Of a DNA stretch of 64,000 bases, positions 36,571 through 46,605 are shown piece after piece. The stretch's first letter is position 1. Each line of letters opens with the position of its first letter. The translations under genes were made by a program, and so were the position numbers. Where the stretch lies: assembly GCA_024236195.1 (NCBI GenBank), contig JACKKZ010000003.1, positions 434,001 through 498,000 of the forward strand, read 5' to 3'. This DNA comes from Sphingomonadaceae bacterium. GTDB lineage: Bacteria > Pseudomonadota > Alphaproteobacteria > Sphingomonadales > Sphingomonadaceae. Under the pieces are notes generated by a model. It made no database searches, was not told where the DNA came from, and was given only the letters and a program-made list of their open reading frames with translations.

Positions 36571-37859
36571 ATGAACGCGCCTTGGAAACCAGGATCGACC
36601 GGCAACCGCGATCCTTTCGCCGCCTTCATCTGCGACGATACGACGCTTGACCAGCTGCGGCCGGTCGTGATCGAAATGGGCTGGCCACCGGAAAAGTGCA
36701 ACAAGGGCGGCCTGCGCAATGCCGTACAATCGCTGTCAATCAGCGCCAGCCCCAACATTCTGATGGTCGACCTGTCGGAAAGCGGCGACCCGCTGAACGA
36801 CATCAACGCCCTGGCCGAGGTTTGCGAACCCGGCACGGTGGTGATCGCTGTCGGGCAGGTCAACGATGTCCGGCTCTATCGCGATCTGCTGGCCAGCGGC
36901 ATTCACGACTATCTGCTGAAACCGCTCTCGGCCCCGCAGCTGCGCGATGCGCTGGATCAGGCCGGGCCGTGTTCGCGGCACCGAAAAACAGCGATCCGGA
37001 GCCGTGAAACGGCACATTTTTCGACCGCTGTTGTCGGCACAGTGGCGATGTCAGGGCATCGACCACGCCACTTCGCTGCTTTGGCTGTTCAGCGCGGACA
37101 ACAAGCTGCCCACCGCCTTGCTCGATCTGGATATCCATTTCGGCACCGGCGCGCTGGCGCTTGATCTTGAACCGGGCCGCGGCCTGACCGACGCGATCGA
37201 CAATCCCAGCCGTATCGACGGTCTGTTCATCGAACGCGCCATGATCCGCGCGAACGATAATCTGGCTATTCTTTCGGCCGAAGCGCCGATGAACACGCCA
37301 CTGATGACGGATGGTTCGGCCTTTCTCCAGCTGGAGGAAGAGTTCCGCCACGCCTTCGAGATGACGGTCATCGATCTGCCGCGCAACATGCTGATCAACT
37401 TCCCGCATCTGCTGGCGGAAGTGAATGTGGTCACGCTGGTTACGGAACTGACGCTGGCATCGGCGCGCGATGCGATCCGCATCCTGTCCTGGCTGAAAAG
37501 CAATGCCTCGCATGCGCGTCCGCTGGTCATCGCCAACCGGGTGCAGAGCGGTGTCGCGGAAATCAGCAAGAGCGACTTCGAGGCCTCGATCGAACGCAAG
37601 ATCGATTTCACGATCCCCTATGATCTCAAGGCTTCGCCACCGCTGCCAAGCTTGGCCAGACTTTCGCCGCGGCGAACCGGTCGAAACAAGTCAGCCGGTG
37701 TGATCCGCCAACTGGTGATCGTATCACGGGGCAGGTGACGAGGAAATGGATGTGGTCGAACAGGGCAAGAAGTCCCTGCTTGGCAGCTTCGATTTCAAAT
37801 CGCTGCTGGCGAAGAAGGAAAGAGAGGCCGCTCCGGCAAGCAAGGAAGCGGCTGAGTAA
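36571..37859 (+). pseudogene. cpaE: Frameshifted Tad pilus ATPase-like protein CpaE/TadZ, P-loop region damaged
   Basis: CpaE is a ParA/MinD-like protein that localises the Tad machinery. The N-terminal receiver-like domain is intact in one frame from ATG 36571 (PNILMVDLSESGDPLNDINAL, VYLKPL-like DYLLKPL). The frame changes at about 36965. The ATPase domain then follows in another frame: LLDLDIHFGTGALALDLEPGRG and VIDLPRNM. The DNA between about 37018 and 37085, where the KGGVGKT-like loop should be, gives no clean version of it. The C-terminus SLLGSFDFKSLLAKK is in a third frame. Confidence 0.8.
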
Positions 37860-37929
37860 TCCCCGCCAGCCCGCCAGTGGCGAGCCATTGCCAGGCTGAG
37901 AACGAATGTAGGAAGGGCGGGACCCAGCC

Positions 37930-38893
37930 ATGACCATAATCCAGCTCCTGCTGTTCGGTGGCAGCTTCATGGCCCTGCTGGTGATCGGCTTTACGCTGAT
38001 CAGCGGGCCATCAACCACCAAGAAAGCGCCCGCCGCCTGCAGGCGGTGCGGTTTCGCCATTCCAGCTTACGGACACCCGGGTCAGATCCAGCTGAAGAAA
38101 GCAATTGCGGCGCGCAAACCCAAGACTTTCAAGGCTGCCGGCTCAGGATCGCGCGTCGAAGCGCTGGCCATCCAGCTGGACCGGACTGGCAAGGGCTGGA
38201 CGATCGCAATATTTCTATGCTTCGCTGGGCATTGCGCTTGGCGTTGCAGTGCTCATGTATCTCAAATCCGGCGCAGCCCTGCTGTCGCTGGGCTTTGGTC
38301 TCGTCTTTGGTGCAGGCCTGCCGCATATGGCCGTCAGCTATTTCATCAAGAAGCGGACGGGCGATTTCAACGCGAAGTTCCTGATGCCATCGAACTGCTG
38401 GTGCGCGGCCTGCGCTCAGGCCTTCCGGTCACGGAAACGCTGCAGGTCGTGGCGCAGGAAATCGCTGGCCCTGTCGGGTTCGGTTCAAGTCTATCGTCGA
38501 ACGCATCAAGATCGGCCGTACGATGGAAAATCACTGGCGGAAACCGGCGACAAGCTCGGCATCCCGGAATTCAGCTTCTTTTGCATCACGCTGGCAATTC
38601 AGCGCGAAACCGGTGGCAACCTGGCCGAAACCCTGTCGAACCTTGCCGACGTGTTGCGCAAGCGCTCGCAGATGAAGCTCAAGATCAGGGCGATGAGTTC
38701 TGAATCCAAGGCATCAGCCTATATCGTCGGCTCTCTCCCCTTCATCGTCTTCGGTCTGATCTGGTGGATGAATCCCAACTACCTCAGCGGCTTTTTCGCG
38801 GACGAGCGCCTGATGGTAGCAGGCATGGGTGGCATGCTTTGGATGGGTATCGGCGTCTTCATCATGGCCAAGATGGTCAGCTTCGAAATCTGA
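37930..38893 (+). pseudogene. tadB: Frameshifted Tad inner-membrane protein TadB
   Basis: TadB is a GspF-type platform protein. ATG 37930 begins MTIIQLLLFGGSFMALLVIG, a membrane helix. The T2SF domain appears in fragments: LPHMAVSYFIKKRTGDFNAKF, then DAIELLVRGLRSGLPVTETL in another frame, then GIPEFSFFCITLAIQRETGGNLAETLSNLADVLRKR. The last 300 bases to the stop at 38893 are one clean frame. It follows cpaE by 70 bases, so cpaF/tadA, which normally lies here, is absent. Confidence 0.8.
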
Positions 38894-38907
38894 GCGAGGG
38901 AGCAAGA

Positions 38908-39917
38908 ATGATGACTAATGCTGCTGGCCTACGCTCCCAGGCGTCGATGTAATCTGGTCAGGACAATCATGGCCGGTGTGGCTGCGGCTGCCATTTTCGC
39001 AGCCATCTATGCCCGCGATCACGCTGAAAGATCCCATGGCCGACCGCGTCAAGGCCCTCAATGAGCGCCGCGAAGAGCTGAAGAGCCGGGATCGTCAAAG
39101 GGGCGAACGAAGAAGCGCACGAGCTCGGTTCGCAAGACCGACCAGACCGAAAAGGTCAAGGATACGCTGGCGAACATGAAGGTTCTCCAGCAAAGCCAGC
39201 TGGTCGATGTCCAGCAAAAGCTGGCACAGGCGGGTTTCCGCAACAAGGAACTGGCTGTGATGGTCATCGGCGCACGACATGCTGCCGGTGGTGCTGGGGC
39301 TGATTACCTTCCTCGTGGTCTATGTGCTCGACTACTTCCTGACTGGGGGCAGCATGAAGCGCCTCGCTGCGCTCGCCACGATTATGGGCCTAGGCTACAA
39401 AGGTCCGGAGCTCTACCTCAAGAACATTGCGACAAAGCGCACTGACGCGATCCGCAAAGGTCTTCCAGACGCGCTTGACCTGCTGGTGATCTGCGCCGAA
39501 GCGGGTCTGACGGTCGATGCGGCTTTCAACCGCGTCGCCAGGGAACTGGGCCGGGCCTATCCCGAACTGGGTGATGAATTCGCCCTGACCACGATTGAAC
39601 TGTCGTTCCTCACCGAACGCAAACAGGCATTCGAAAATTTTGCTTACCGCGTCAATCTCGATGCCGTCCAGGGCGTGGTCACGACCATGATCCAGACCGA
39701 ACGCTATGGTACACCGCTCGCCTCGGCGCTGCGGGTACTCTCGGCCGAATTCCGTAACGAACGCATGATGCGGGCTGAAGAAAAGGCCGCGCGCCTGCCC
39801 GCAATCATGACCGTGCCGCTGATCCTGTTCATCCTGCCGACCCTGTTCGTCGTGATCCTGGGGCCGGCCGCATGTTCCATCAGCGATGCTTTCGCGGCCA
39901 AGCCCGGACAGCAATAA
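38908..39917 (+). pseudogene. tadC: Tad inner-membrane protein TadC, 5' part frameshifted
   Basis: TadC is the second platform protein. The 5' 370 bases are broken: the start (MMTNAAG) stops early, and MADRVKALNERREELK, TLANMKVLQQSQLVDVQQKLAQAGFRNKELAVMVIG lie in other frames. From about 39279 to 39917 there is one clean frame of 212 residues with the T2SF domain (GLPDALDLLVICAEAGLTVDAAFNRVA, GTPLASALRVLSAEFRNERMMRAEEKA) and membrane helices. GAGGGAGCAAGA precedes the ATG. A strong terminator follows. Confidence 0.85.
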
Positions 39918-39943
39918 GGCGGGCCAGAACACCAACCAAAACA

Positions 39944-39973
39944 GAAAGGCCGGGCAGCGAAGCCCGGCCTTTC
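39944..39973 (+). terminator. Rho-independent terminator of the Tad cluster
   Basis: A 12-bp perfect stem (GAAAGGCCGGGC with its complement) and a 6-base loop, followed by TTGTTGG. It lies between convergent tadC and the marR gene, and the A-run on the left arm could also help the minus strand. Confidence 0.85.
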
Positions 39974-39998
39974 TTGTTGGTGCCAGCAAGGGAAGCGA

Positions 39999-40487
39999 TC
40001 AGTCCAGGCCTGATTCTTCCGAAGCGGCCTCGGCATCAACCTCGCCCACCTGTTCACGCAGGCGACGCAGCAACTGGACAAAGGTTGCTTCCTCCTCAGC
40101 CGTGAAAGTCGAGAAGAACCGACGCTCCATCTGCTTGGCCAGCGGCATCACCTTGTCGTGCATCGCCCGCCCTTCATCGGTCAGCTCCAGATGGTGGGAC
40201 CGGCCATCCTGCTCATTGGGTTGGCGCGCCACCAGACCACGTTCCTCGAGAATTTTACAGGCCCGGTTAACCGCCACCTTGTCCATCAGGGTCAGCGCGG
40301 TCAGGTCTCGCTGGGTCAGAGGGCCGCCATCGCCGAGCACCGCCATGACGCGCCATTCCGTCACCTTCAGGCCAAATCCGGCACGATATTCCTCGGCAAT
40401 CCGGCAGCTGACAGCGTTAGACGTGATGGACAGCTGGTAAGGCAGGAAATCCGCCAACCGCGCCGAAGGGATATCATCAGTACTCAT
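39999..40487 (-). CDS. MarR family transcriptional regulator
   Basis: A 162-residue MarR-type winged helix-turn-helix protein. The core is YRAGFGLKVTEWRVMAVLGDGGPLTQRDLTALTLMDKVAVNRACKILEERGLVARQPNEQDGRSHHLELTDEG, with the recognition helix and the DxRxxxL-like wing (DGRSHHLELT). I chose MSTDDIPSARLAD. No good ribosome site precedes it. The tail is acidic. Such regulators often respond to phenolics and control neighbours; the neighbour mtnP is upstream on the same strand. Confidence 0.88.
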   Translation of the reverse strand: MSTDDIPSARLADFLPYQLSITSNAVSCRIAEEYRAGFGLKVTEWRVMAVLGDGGPLTQRDLTALTLMDKVAVNRACKILEERGLVARQPNEQDGRSHHLELTDEGRAMHDKVMPLAKQMERRFFSTFTAEEEATFVQLLRRLREQVGEVDAEAASEESGLD

Positions 40488-40536
40488 GGAAGAGATTTCT
40501 ACTGCAACCAGCCGTCTTGGCAAGAGTGGTCTGACA

Positions 40537-41406
40537 CTACTGCCACACCCGTCCCGCCACGGCACTTAACCGCGCGCGCAAAGCCGGGTCCGGCTGGACC
40601 ACATTTGACGCAAAGGCTCCGGCCAGAGCGGTGTCAATCGGACTGGCCAGCCGTTCCGGCGGCAGCAGCTCCGCCAATTTGACCAGCGCCGAACGGGCCA
40701 GCTGCGCATTGTTGCGCATGACGGCTACGATGGCCTCGACATTGGCTTCTTCTTCCGTAGAGCGCCAGCAATCATAATCGGTCACCATCGCGAGCAAAGC
40801 ATAAGGCAGCTCTGCCTCGCGGGCGAGGCGCGCCTCGGGCATCGCCGTCATCCCGATCACATCCGCGCCCCAGGCGCGATACATGTGGCTTTCCGCACGG
40901 GTGGAGAATTGCGGCCCCTCGATCGCGACATAGGTGCCACTGCGATGGACCGTGGCCCCGGCTGCCTCTGCGGCATCGCCGGCAAGTGCGGACAGCCGGG
41001 CGCAGACCGGGTCCGCCAAGGAAACATGCGCCACGCAGCCCTCGCCAAAAAAGCTCCGTTCCCGTCCTGCCGTGCGGTCAATCATCTGATCGACTGCTAC
41101 GAAATGGCCCGGCGCGTAGTCCTCTTTCAGCGAGCCAATAGCCGACAATGCCAGCACATCAGTGACGCCACAGCGTTTCAACACATCAATATTGGCGCGG
41201 TAATTCACCTGCGATGGCGGGAATTTGTGCTGTTCCCCATGGCGGGCAATGAAAGTGAAGCGCACCCCGCCCAGCCACCCGGTCGTGACCGGGCCGGATG
41301 GATCGCCAAACCCGGATTCAACCGGAATTTCCTGCGCATCATCCAATTCCACCGATTGGTAGATCCCCGATCCGCCAATCACGCCAATATGCCATGGGGA
41401 AGTCAT
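40537..41406 (-). CDS. mtnP: S-methyl-5'-thioadenosine phosphorylase
   Basis: MTA phosphorylase cleaves 5'-methylthioadenosine with phosphate to adenine and methylthioribose-1-phosphate, recycling polyamine by-products. The 289-residue protein has IGVIGGSGIYQ near the N-terminus, TFIARHGEQHKFPPSQVNYRANI (phosphate/active-site block) and GPQFSTRAESHMYRAWGADVIGMTAMPEA. I chose MTSPWHIG, where ATGA overlaps the upstream hydratase stop. Confidence 0.94.
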   Translation of the reverse strand: MTSPWHIGVIGGSGIYQSVELDDAQEIPVESGFGDPSGPVTTGWLGGVRFTFIARHGEQHKFPPSQVNYRANIDVLKRCGVTDVLALSAIGSLKEDYAPGHFVAVDQMIDRTAGRERSFFGEGCVAHVSLADPVCARLSALAGDAAEAAGATVHRSGTYVAIEGPQFSTRAESHMYRAWGADVIGMTAMPEARLAREAELPYALLAMVTDYDCWRSTEEEANVEAIVAVMRNNAQLARSALVKLAELLPPERLASPIDTALAGAFASNVVQPDPALRARLSAVAGRVWQ

Positions 41407-42272
41407 TCGAAATCGGGCTCCGTCCACCATGGGTAAAAATCGGGCATATCCCTGCTCACCCGGTCAGGAAATTCGGGTGGCCGCTTTTCGAGAAAACTCG
41501 CGATCCCCTCGGCTGCATCGGCAGAGCGGGACAGGCGATAGATAGCGCGGCTGTCTATCCTGTGCGCCAGCATTGGATGGTCAAGCTGCGGGATGCGCCA
41601 CAACATTGCGCGGGTCATGGCTACGGAAACTGCCGAAGTGTTTTCGGCGATCTCCAGCGCCAGCGCACGCGCCGCGGGCATCAGCTCTTCCGGCTTGTGC
41701 AGCGAACGCACCAGTCCCCCGCTGAGCGCCTCCCCTGCATCGAAAATGCGCCCGGTCATGCACCATTCCAACGCCTGCGCCTGCCCGACCAGCCGCGGGA
41801 GAAACCAGCTGGAGGCGGCCTCAGGAGTGATCCCGCGCCGGGCAAAGACAAAGCCGAAGCGGGCGGTGTCAGCTACCAGCCGGAAATCCATCGGCAATTG
41901 CATGGTCGCGCCCACCCCCACTGCCACGCCATTGCAGGCGCTGATCAGCGGTTTGGTCGACTGGAACAGGCGCAGCGCCAGCCGCCCCCCGCCATCGCGA
42001 ACCCGCTCGTCAGACAAATCCGCCACGTCTTCATCGGAAGAGAACGGCCCGCCGCCGCTTTCCGGGGTCAGGTCTGCCCCGGCGCAAAAGGCGCGCTCCC
42101 CCGCGCCGGTAAAGATGACTGCGCGCACGGAATCGTCGCTATCGGTCATATCCAGCGCTGCGATGATCTCGCCCATCATATGCCGTGTATAGGCATTGAG
42201 CTTTTCCGGCCGGTTGAGCGTGATGGTCGCAACTGGCCCATCACGCTCATAGTGGATCTGAGTGAAATCCAT
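41403..42272 (-). CDS. Enoyl-CoA hydratase/isomerase family protein
   Basis: A 289-residue crotonase-fold protein. It has TLNRPEKLNAY and the oxyanion-hole regions GAGERAFCAGADL and NGVAVGVGATMQLPMDFRL. Its ACAGADL-like AFCAGADL is the usual crotonase block. It would act on acyl-CoA thioesters in beta-oxidation; the exact reaction is not clear. It is downstream of the SDR gene and overlaps mtnP by four bases. Confidence 0.9.
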   Translation of the reverse strand: MDFTQIHYERDGPVATITLNRPEKLNAYTRHMMGEIIAALDMTDSDDSVRAVIFTGAGERAFCAGADLTPESGGGPFSSDEDVADLSDERVRDGGGRLALRLFQSTKPLISACNGVAVGVGATMQLPMDFRLVADTARFGFVFARRGITPEAASSWFLPRLVGQAQALEWCMTGRIFDAGEALSGGLVRSLHKPEELMPAARALALEIAENTSAVSVAMTRAMLWRIPQLDHPMLAHRIDSRAIYRLSRSADAAEGIASFLEKRPPEFPDRVSRDMPDFYPWWTEPDFE

Positions 42273-42290
42273 GAGCCGCTCAGCGCCGTG

Positions 42291-43076
42291 TCAACGCGGG
42301 GCCATCCGGATCGCGCCGTCGAGACGCACGTCCTCACCGTTGAAATAGCCGCATTCGATCATGGTCATGGCGAGCTGCGCATATTCGCTCGGCTGGCCGA
42401 GGCGCTTGGGGAACGGGACCGATGCGTTGAGCGCTTCTATTGCCTTTTCCGGCAAGCCGAACAGCAGCGGCGTGTGGAAAATACCCGGCAGGATCGTGTT
42501 CACGCGGATGCCTTCATTCATCAGGTCGCGCGCAATCGGTAGCGTCATGCCGACCACCCCGCCTTTTGACGCCGAATAGGCCGCCTGCCCGATTTGCCCG
42601 TCTTCAGCGGCGACCGAGGCCGTGTTCACGATGGCGCCCCGCTCACCATATTCATCGACCGGGTCCAGCGTGACCATGCCAGCGGCCGATTTGGCGATGC
42701 AGCGGAACGTGCCAACCAGATTCACCTGGATCACCAGATTGAACGCATCGAGCGGGAAATGGCGGATCGAACCATCTTCCTTTGACCGGCTGACTGTCTT
42801 GGCGGCATTGCCGATCCCGGCGCAGTTCACCAGCACCCGTTCCTGCCCATGGGCCGCACGAGCCTTTGCGAATCCGGCATCAACGCTTTCCTCGCTGGTG
42901 ACATTCACTTCGCAGAAGACGCCGCCCAGTTCCTTGGCCACGGCTTCACCCTTCTCCGCATTCATATCAAAGATGGCGACCTTAGCCCCCTTGGCGGCCA
43001 GTGCCCGCGCTGTTGCTTCTCCAAGACCGGATGCGCCGCCGGTAACGACTGCGGAAATGGTGGTATCGACTTGCAT
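42291..43076 (-). CDS. SDR family dehydrogenase, 3-hydroxyacyl-CoA dehydrogenase (HSD10-like)
   Basis: A 261-residue SDR. It has VVTGGASGLGEATARALA, VNCAGIGNA and the catalytic YSASKGGV. The inserted length after VNCAGIG, TLDPVDEYGERGAIVNTASVAA and ILPGIFHTPLL fit the type II 3-hydroxyacyl-CoA dehydrogenase / HSD10 group. With the adjacent hydratase it makes a fatty acid or isoleucine beta-oxidation pair. The substrate specificity is inferred. Confidence 0.88.
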   Translation of the reverse strand: MQVDTTISAVVTGGASGLGEATARALAAKGAKVAIFDMNAEKGEAVAKELGGVFCEVNVTSEESVDAGFAKARAAHGQERVLVNCAGIGNAAKTVSRSKEDGSIRHFPLDAFNLVIQVNLVGTFRCIAKSAAGMVTLDPVDEYGERGAIVNTASVAAEDGQIGQAAYSASKGGVVGMTLPIARDLMNEGIRVNTILPGIFHTPLLFGLPEKAIEALNASVPFPKRLGQPSEYAQLAMTMIECGYFNGEDVRLDGAIRMAPR

Positions 43077-43404
43077 GGAATGTCCTCTCTCGTCTCAATT
43101 CAGTGCCGCCAACGGCCTTGCCATGGAAGCGCGCCTGCACACCATGGGAACGCCGGATCGTTAGAAAGGGCCATGGATACGGTCAAGCTCCCCCCGTATG
43201 TCCTTGGCGCAGAACCGCGGCCTCGCGCTTGTTGCAATTGCGCAACAGACGTTTTGCAAAGCAGGCTGAAGTGATGTTTTCATTTGCGACCATCTCGCTC
43301 CTGACGCATCCCGGCATCCGGAAGATTCGCCCTTTTTGGGATGAATCTGCCCACCACACGTTTGCCGACACTGATGTTGGCGTACCAAACGGGGACTGGA
43401 AAAC
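43077..43404. other. Intergenic region upstream of the TonB-dependent receptor gene
   Basis: A 328-base stretch between the divergent SDR gene and the receptor gene. It holds a TGTTGC/GCAACA inverted repeat at 43230-43247, listed separately. A loose GCCGACA/TGTTGGC hairpin lies near 43357. No convincing small gene or riboswitch was seen. Promoters for both flanking genes must be here, but I could not place them with confidence. Confidence 0.6.
43230..43247. promoter_or_regulatory. TGTTGC-N6-GCAACA inverted repeat, candidate operator
   Basis: Two 6-base arms, TGTTGC and GCAACA, flank AATTGC, about 160 bases upstream of the receptor start. The same arms and spacing occur in the clpB promoter (centre AAATTT). 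A shared regulator is possible but not shown. Confidence 0.4.
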
Positions 43405-46400
43405 ATGAAAACTACCTTCGCGAATTCTTCGCGTAGCAAGCGGGCGCTGTTTAACAGCGCTGGCGTCGCCGCGCTTTCCATGGCGGCCTTCGCCACTCCT
43501 GCCCTTGCGCAGGACGAGGCTGCTCCGGAAGAGGAAACAGCTACCACTTCGACCCAGACACCGATCATCGTCACCGGTTCGCGTATTGCGCGCCCGACGC
43601 TGAGCTCGCCGGTTCCGGTCACCACTGTGAACGCATCCGAGCTGACCGATCAGGGCGACCTGTCGCTGGGTGACACGCTGAACGAACTGCCGTCGCTGCG
43701 TTCGACCTTCAGCCAGGGCAACTCGACCCGCTTCATCGGTACAGCCGGCCTCAACATCCTCGACCTTCGCGGCCTCGGCACTGCCCGTACGCTGGTGCTG
43801 GTCAACGGCAAGCGTCACGTGACGGCTCTGCCGGGTGACTATCTGGTCGACGTCAACACCATCCCGGTCGACCTGCTTGAGCGCGTCGACATCGTGACCG
43901 GCGGTAACTCCGCTGTGTACGGTTCGGACGCTGTCGCCGGTGTTGTGAACTTCGTCCTGAAGCGCGACTTTGAAGGTCTCGCTATCAAGGGTCAGGCCGG
44001 TATCTCGCAAGAAGGTGACCGTGCGTCGCGCTTCATCGCTGGCACCTACGGCAAGAACTTCGCTGATGGCCGCGGCAACATCGCGATCGCGGTCGAATAT
44101 GCGAAGACCGATCCGCTCTACTTCCGCGACCGTGACGACCTGACCGGCGCCTATAGCGGCCGCTGCCAGTTCAACGTTGTCAGCGACAACCAGGCTGACG
44201 AAGGTCCGTTCGGCACGGACGGCATCCCTGACCTTGAGCCGGTTTGCGGCGTTCGCAACCAGTCGGTTTCGGATGGCGGTACCATCGGTTCGCTGGGCAA
44301 TGACGTCTATCTGCGCTTCGCCCCGAACGGCAACATCTTCGTTGACGTTCCAGATCAGGAACTGCCCTTCTCCGGCAACATGATCGGCGGTGACGGTTCC
44401 ACCCTGCGTAACACCGGCCAGTTGGCTGCAGGCCTTGAGCGTTACAACGTCAACCTGCTTGCTCACTTTGACGTCAGCGACGCCTTCAAGCCCTTCATCG
44501 AAGCGAAATACGCCAACATCGAAACGATTCAGGAAGGCCAGCCTTCCTTCTTCGTCGGTGGCCCCGGCTACGTTGGCGGCCCGGCCATGCGCTGCGACAA
44601 CGCGTTCCTGAATGCCCAGGCACTCAGCACGCTGCAGAGCTACGGCCTGTGCACCAACGTAGCGACCGGCACGTTCCCGCTGTCGCGCTTCAACATCGAC
44701 TTCGGTGGTCGCGGTGAAATCAACACCCGCAAGACCTACCGCATCGTCGGCGGCGTTGAAGGTAACTTCAACGACGACTGGAGCTACGAAGTCTCGCTGA
44801 ACTGGGGTCGCCTCGAAACCGACCTGAAGTCGCTGAACAACCTCGTTCTGTTTGACCTCGACGGCAACCCCGATGGCTTCAACCTGGCCATTGATGCGGT
44901 CAATAGCGGTGGCCAGATCGTCTGCCGTGTGAACGCTGACGCTGACCCGACCAATGACCGTCCGGACTGTGTGCCGATCAACGTGCTTGGTTACGGTGCT
45001 CCCAGCCAGGAAGCTCTCAACTTCGTCAACACCACCGGTACCCGTGAAGAGTGGGCCGAAGAATTCGTGGCACTTGCCTCGATCAGCGGTGACCTGTCGC
45101 AGCTGTTCGAACTTCCCGGTGGCCCGGTGGCGTTCGCTCTGGGTGCAGAATATCGTGAAGAGCGCGCCTACAGCGTGTTTGACGAGCTGACTGCAGCTGA
45201 CGCGACCTTCCTGACGGCGATCCAGCCCTTCACGCCGCCGAAGTTCTCGGTGAAGGAAGCCTTTGGTGAACTTAGCATCCCGCTGCTCGCCAATGCGCCT
45301 CTGGCTGAAGAACTGACCATCAGCGGTGCAGCCCGTGTTTCGGACTACAACACCGCAACCGGTACGGTCTGGGCCTGGAACGTCCAGGGCATCTATGCCC
45401 CGGTCCCTGACATCCGCTTCCGCGCCGGCTATGCAACTTCGGTTCGTACCCCGACGCAGAGCGACCTGTTCTCGCCGCTGTCGCAGAACTTCGCCTTCAT
45501 CGGCGACCCCTGTGACGCAGATACCGGCGCGATCAACAGCAACCCGAACCGTGCAGCCAACTGTGCGGCTGACGGCATCCCGACCACGGCCAACGCCGCT
45601 CTCGTGGCAGCCTGCGCCGGCACGTCGTTCCCGGTTGCACTGGGTGATCCGTGGACCAACTGTACTGCTCGTACCTCTTCCACCGTGTTCCAGCAGGGCG
45701 GTAACCCGACCCTGACGGAAGAAAAGGGCAAGTCGCTGACTCTGGGTGTGGTTATCGAACCGCGCTGGATCCCCGGCCTGAACTTCACGGTCGACTACTA
45801 CAACATCGAAATCAAGAATCAGATTTCGGTGCTGGGTGCGCAGACGATCATCAACAACTGCTATGACTCGTCGGTTGGCCTGAACAACTCGTTCTGCGGT
45901 ACGGTCCAGCGTGACCCGACCACTGGCTTGTTCAGCACCACTTCGGCGGTGATCTCCGGCGGTATCAACTTCGCTAATCGCAAGACCGAAGGTATCGACT
46001 TCGATCTGGCTTACAGCCGCACCTTCGACAATGGTCACAAGCTGCGGTTCCGCGCGATTGCAACGCATCTGCTCACGCTGGACTTCTACGAAGATCCGGT
46101 GAACCCGCTTGAGCCGAACCGCGTGAAGAGCGAACTGGGCTATCCTGACTGGGCAGCTTCGGCGAACATCAACTATGACTTTGGTGCTCTGGATATCACC
46201 TGGTCGATGCGTTTCGTCGACAAGATGTTCCGCAGTGCATATGAAAATGCGCGGCCCTACACCGGCTTCTGCCCGGCTTCGGGTGTGACCGGCTTCTCTG
46301 GCGGTACTTGTACTCCGGGTGAGCTGACCACGCTGGATCCCGCCAACTTCGACCAGTATGCCGATCCCCAGTTCAAGGCACAGACCTACCACAATGTTCG

Positions 46401-46560
46401 TTTCAACTACGAACTGCCGGGTAGCGACTTCAGCTTCTACATGGGCGTTGACAACCTGTTCGATAACAAGCCGCCTTTCGGCCAGCTTGGCACCGCTTCG
46501 GGTGAAGATTACGACGTCTTCGGTCGTTACTTCTACGCCGGTTTCCGGATCGAAATGTAA
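43405..46560 (+). CDS. TonB-dependent outer-membrane receptor
   Basis: A 1051-residue TonB-dependent receptor. A signal peptide ends at TPALAQ; an acidic linker follows, then the plug domain starting PIIVTGSRIARPTLSSPVPVTTV, with DLRGLGTARTLVLVNGKR and GSDAVAGVVNFVLKRDFEG. The rest is the beta-barrel, ending FYAGFRIEM rather than with a terminal Phe. Codons use more GGT and GTT than flanking genes, suggesting high expression. The imported substrate is unknown; this type often takes peptides, carbohydrates or siderophores. A long open frame on the opposite strand is a shadow. Confidence 0.95.
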   Translation: MKTTFANSSRSKRALFNSAGVAALSMAAFATPALAQDEAAPEEETATTSTQTPIIVTGSRIARPTLSSPVPVTTVNASELTDQGDLSLGDTLNELPSLRSTFSQGNSTRFIGTAGLNILDLRGLGTARTLVLVNGKRHVTALPGDYLVDVNTIPVDLLERVDIVTGGNSAVYGSDAVAGVVNFVLKRDFEGLAIKGQAGISQEGDRASRFIAGTYGKNFADGRGNIAIAVEYAKTDPLYFRDRDDLTGAYSGRCQFNVVSDNQADEGPFGTDGIPDLEPVCGVRNQSVSDGGTIGSLGNDVYLRFAPNGNIFVDVPDQELPFSGNMIGGDGSTLRNTGQLAAGLERYNVNLLAHFDVSDAFKPFIEAKYANIETIQEGQPSFFVGGPGYVGGPAMRCDNAFLNAQALSTLQSYGLCTNVATGTFPLSRFNIDFGGRGEINTRKTYRIVGGVEGNFNDDWSYEVSLNWGRLETDLKSLNNLVLFDLDGNPDGFNLAIDAVNSGGQIVCRVNADADPTNDRPDCVPINVLGYGAPSQEALNFVNTTGTREEWAEEFVALASISGDLSQLFELPGGPVAFALGAEYREERAYSVFDELTAADATFLTAIQPFTPPKFSVKEAFGELSIPLLANAPLAEELTISGAARVSDYNTATGTVWAWNVQGIYAPVPDIRFRAGYATSVRTPTQSDLFSPLSQNFAFIGDPCDADTGAINSNPNRAANCAADGIPTTANAALVAACAGTSFPVALGDPWTNCTARTSSTVFQQGGNPTLTEEKGKSLTLGVVIEPRWIPGLNFTVDYYNIEIKNQISVLGAQTIINNCYDSSVGLNNSFCGTVQRDPTTGLFSTTSAVISGGINFANRKTEGIDFDLAYSRTFDNGHKLRFRAIATHLLTLDFYEDPVNPLEPNRVKSELGYPDWAASANINYDFGALDITWSMRFVDKMFRSAYENARPYTGFCPASGVTGFSGGTCTPGELTTLDPANFDQYADPQFKAQTYHNVRFNYELPGSDFSFYMGVDNLFDNKPPFGQLGTASGEDYDVFGRYFYAGFRIEM

Positions 46561-46605
46561 TCGGGTTTCGGGGGGCTTCGGCCTCCCGGCCTCGGACAAA
46601 AAGAA

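Noticed and set aside
32549..39917. Calling the many short open frames in the Tad cluster separate small genes
   Set aside because: Their products join end to end into known Tad proteins in the right order, so they are pieces of seven broken genes.
43183..46599. An 1138-codon open frame on the minus strand opposite the TonB-dependent receptor
   Set aside because: It is the shadow of a highly biased GC-rich gene. The plus-strand frame has a signal peptide, plug motifs and a barrel, while the minus-strand product has no recognisable domain.
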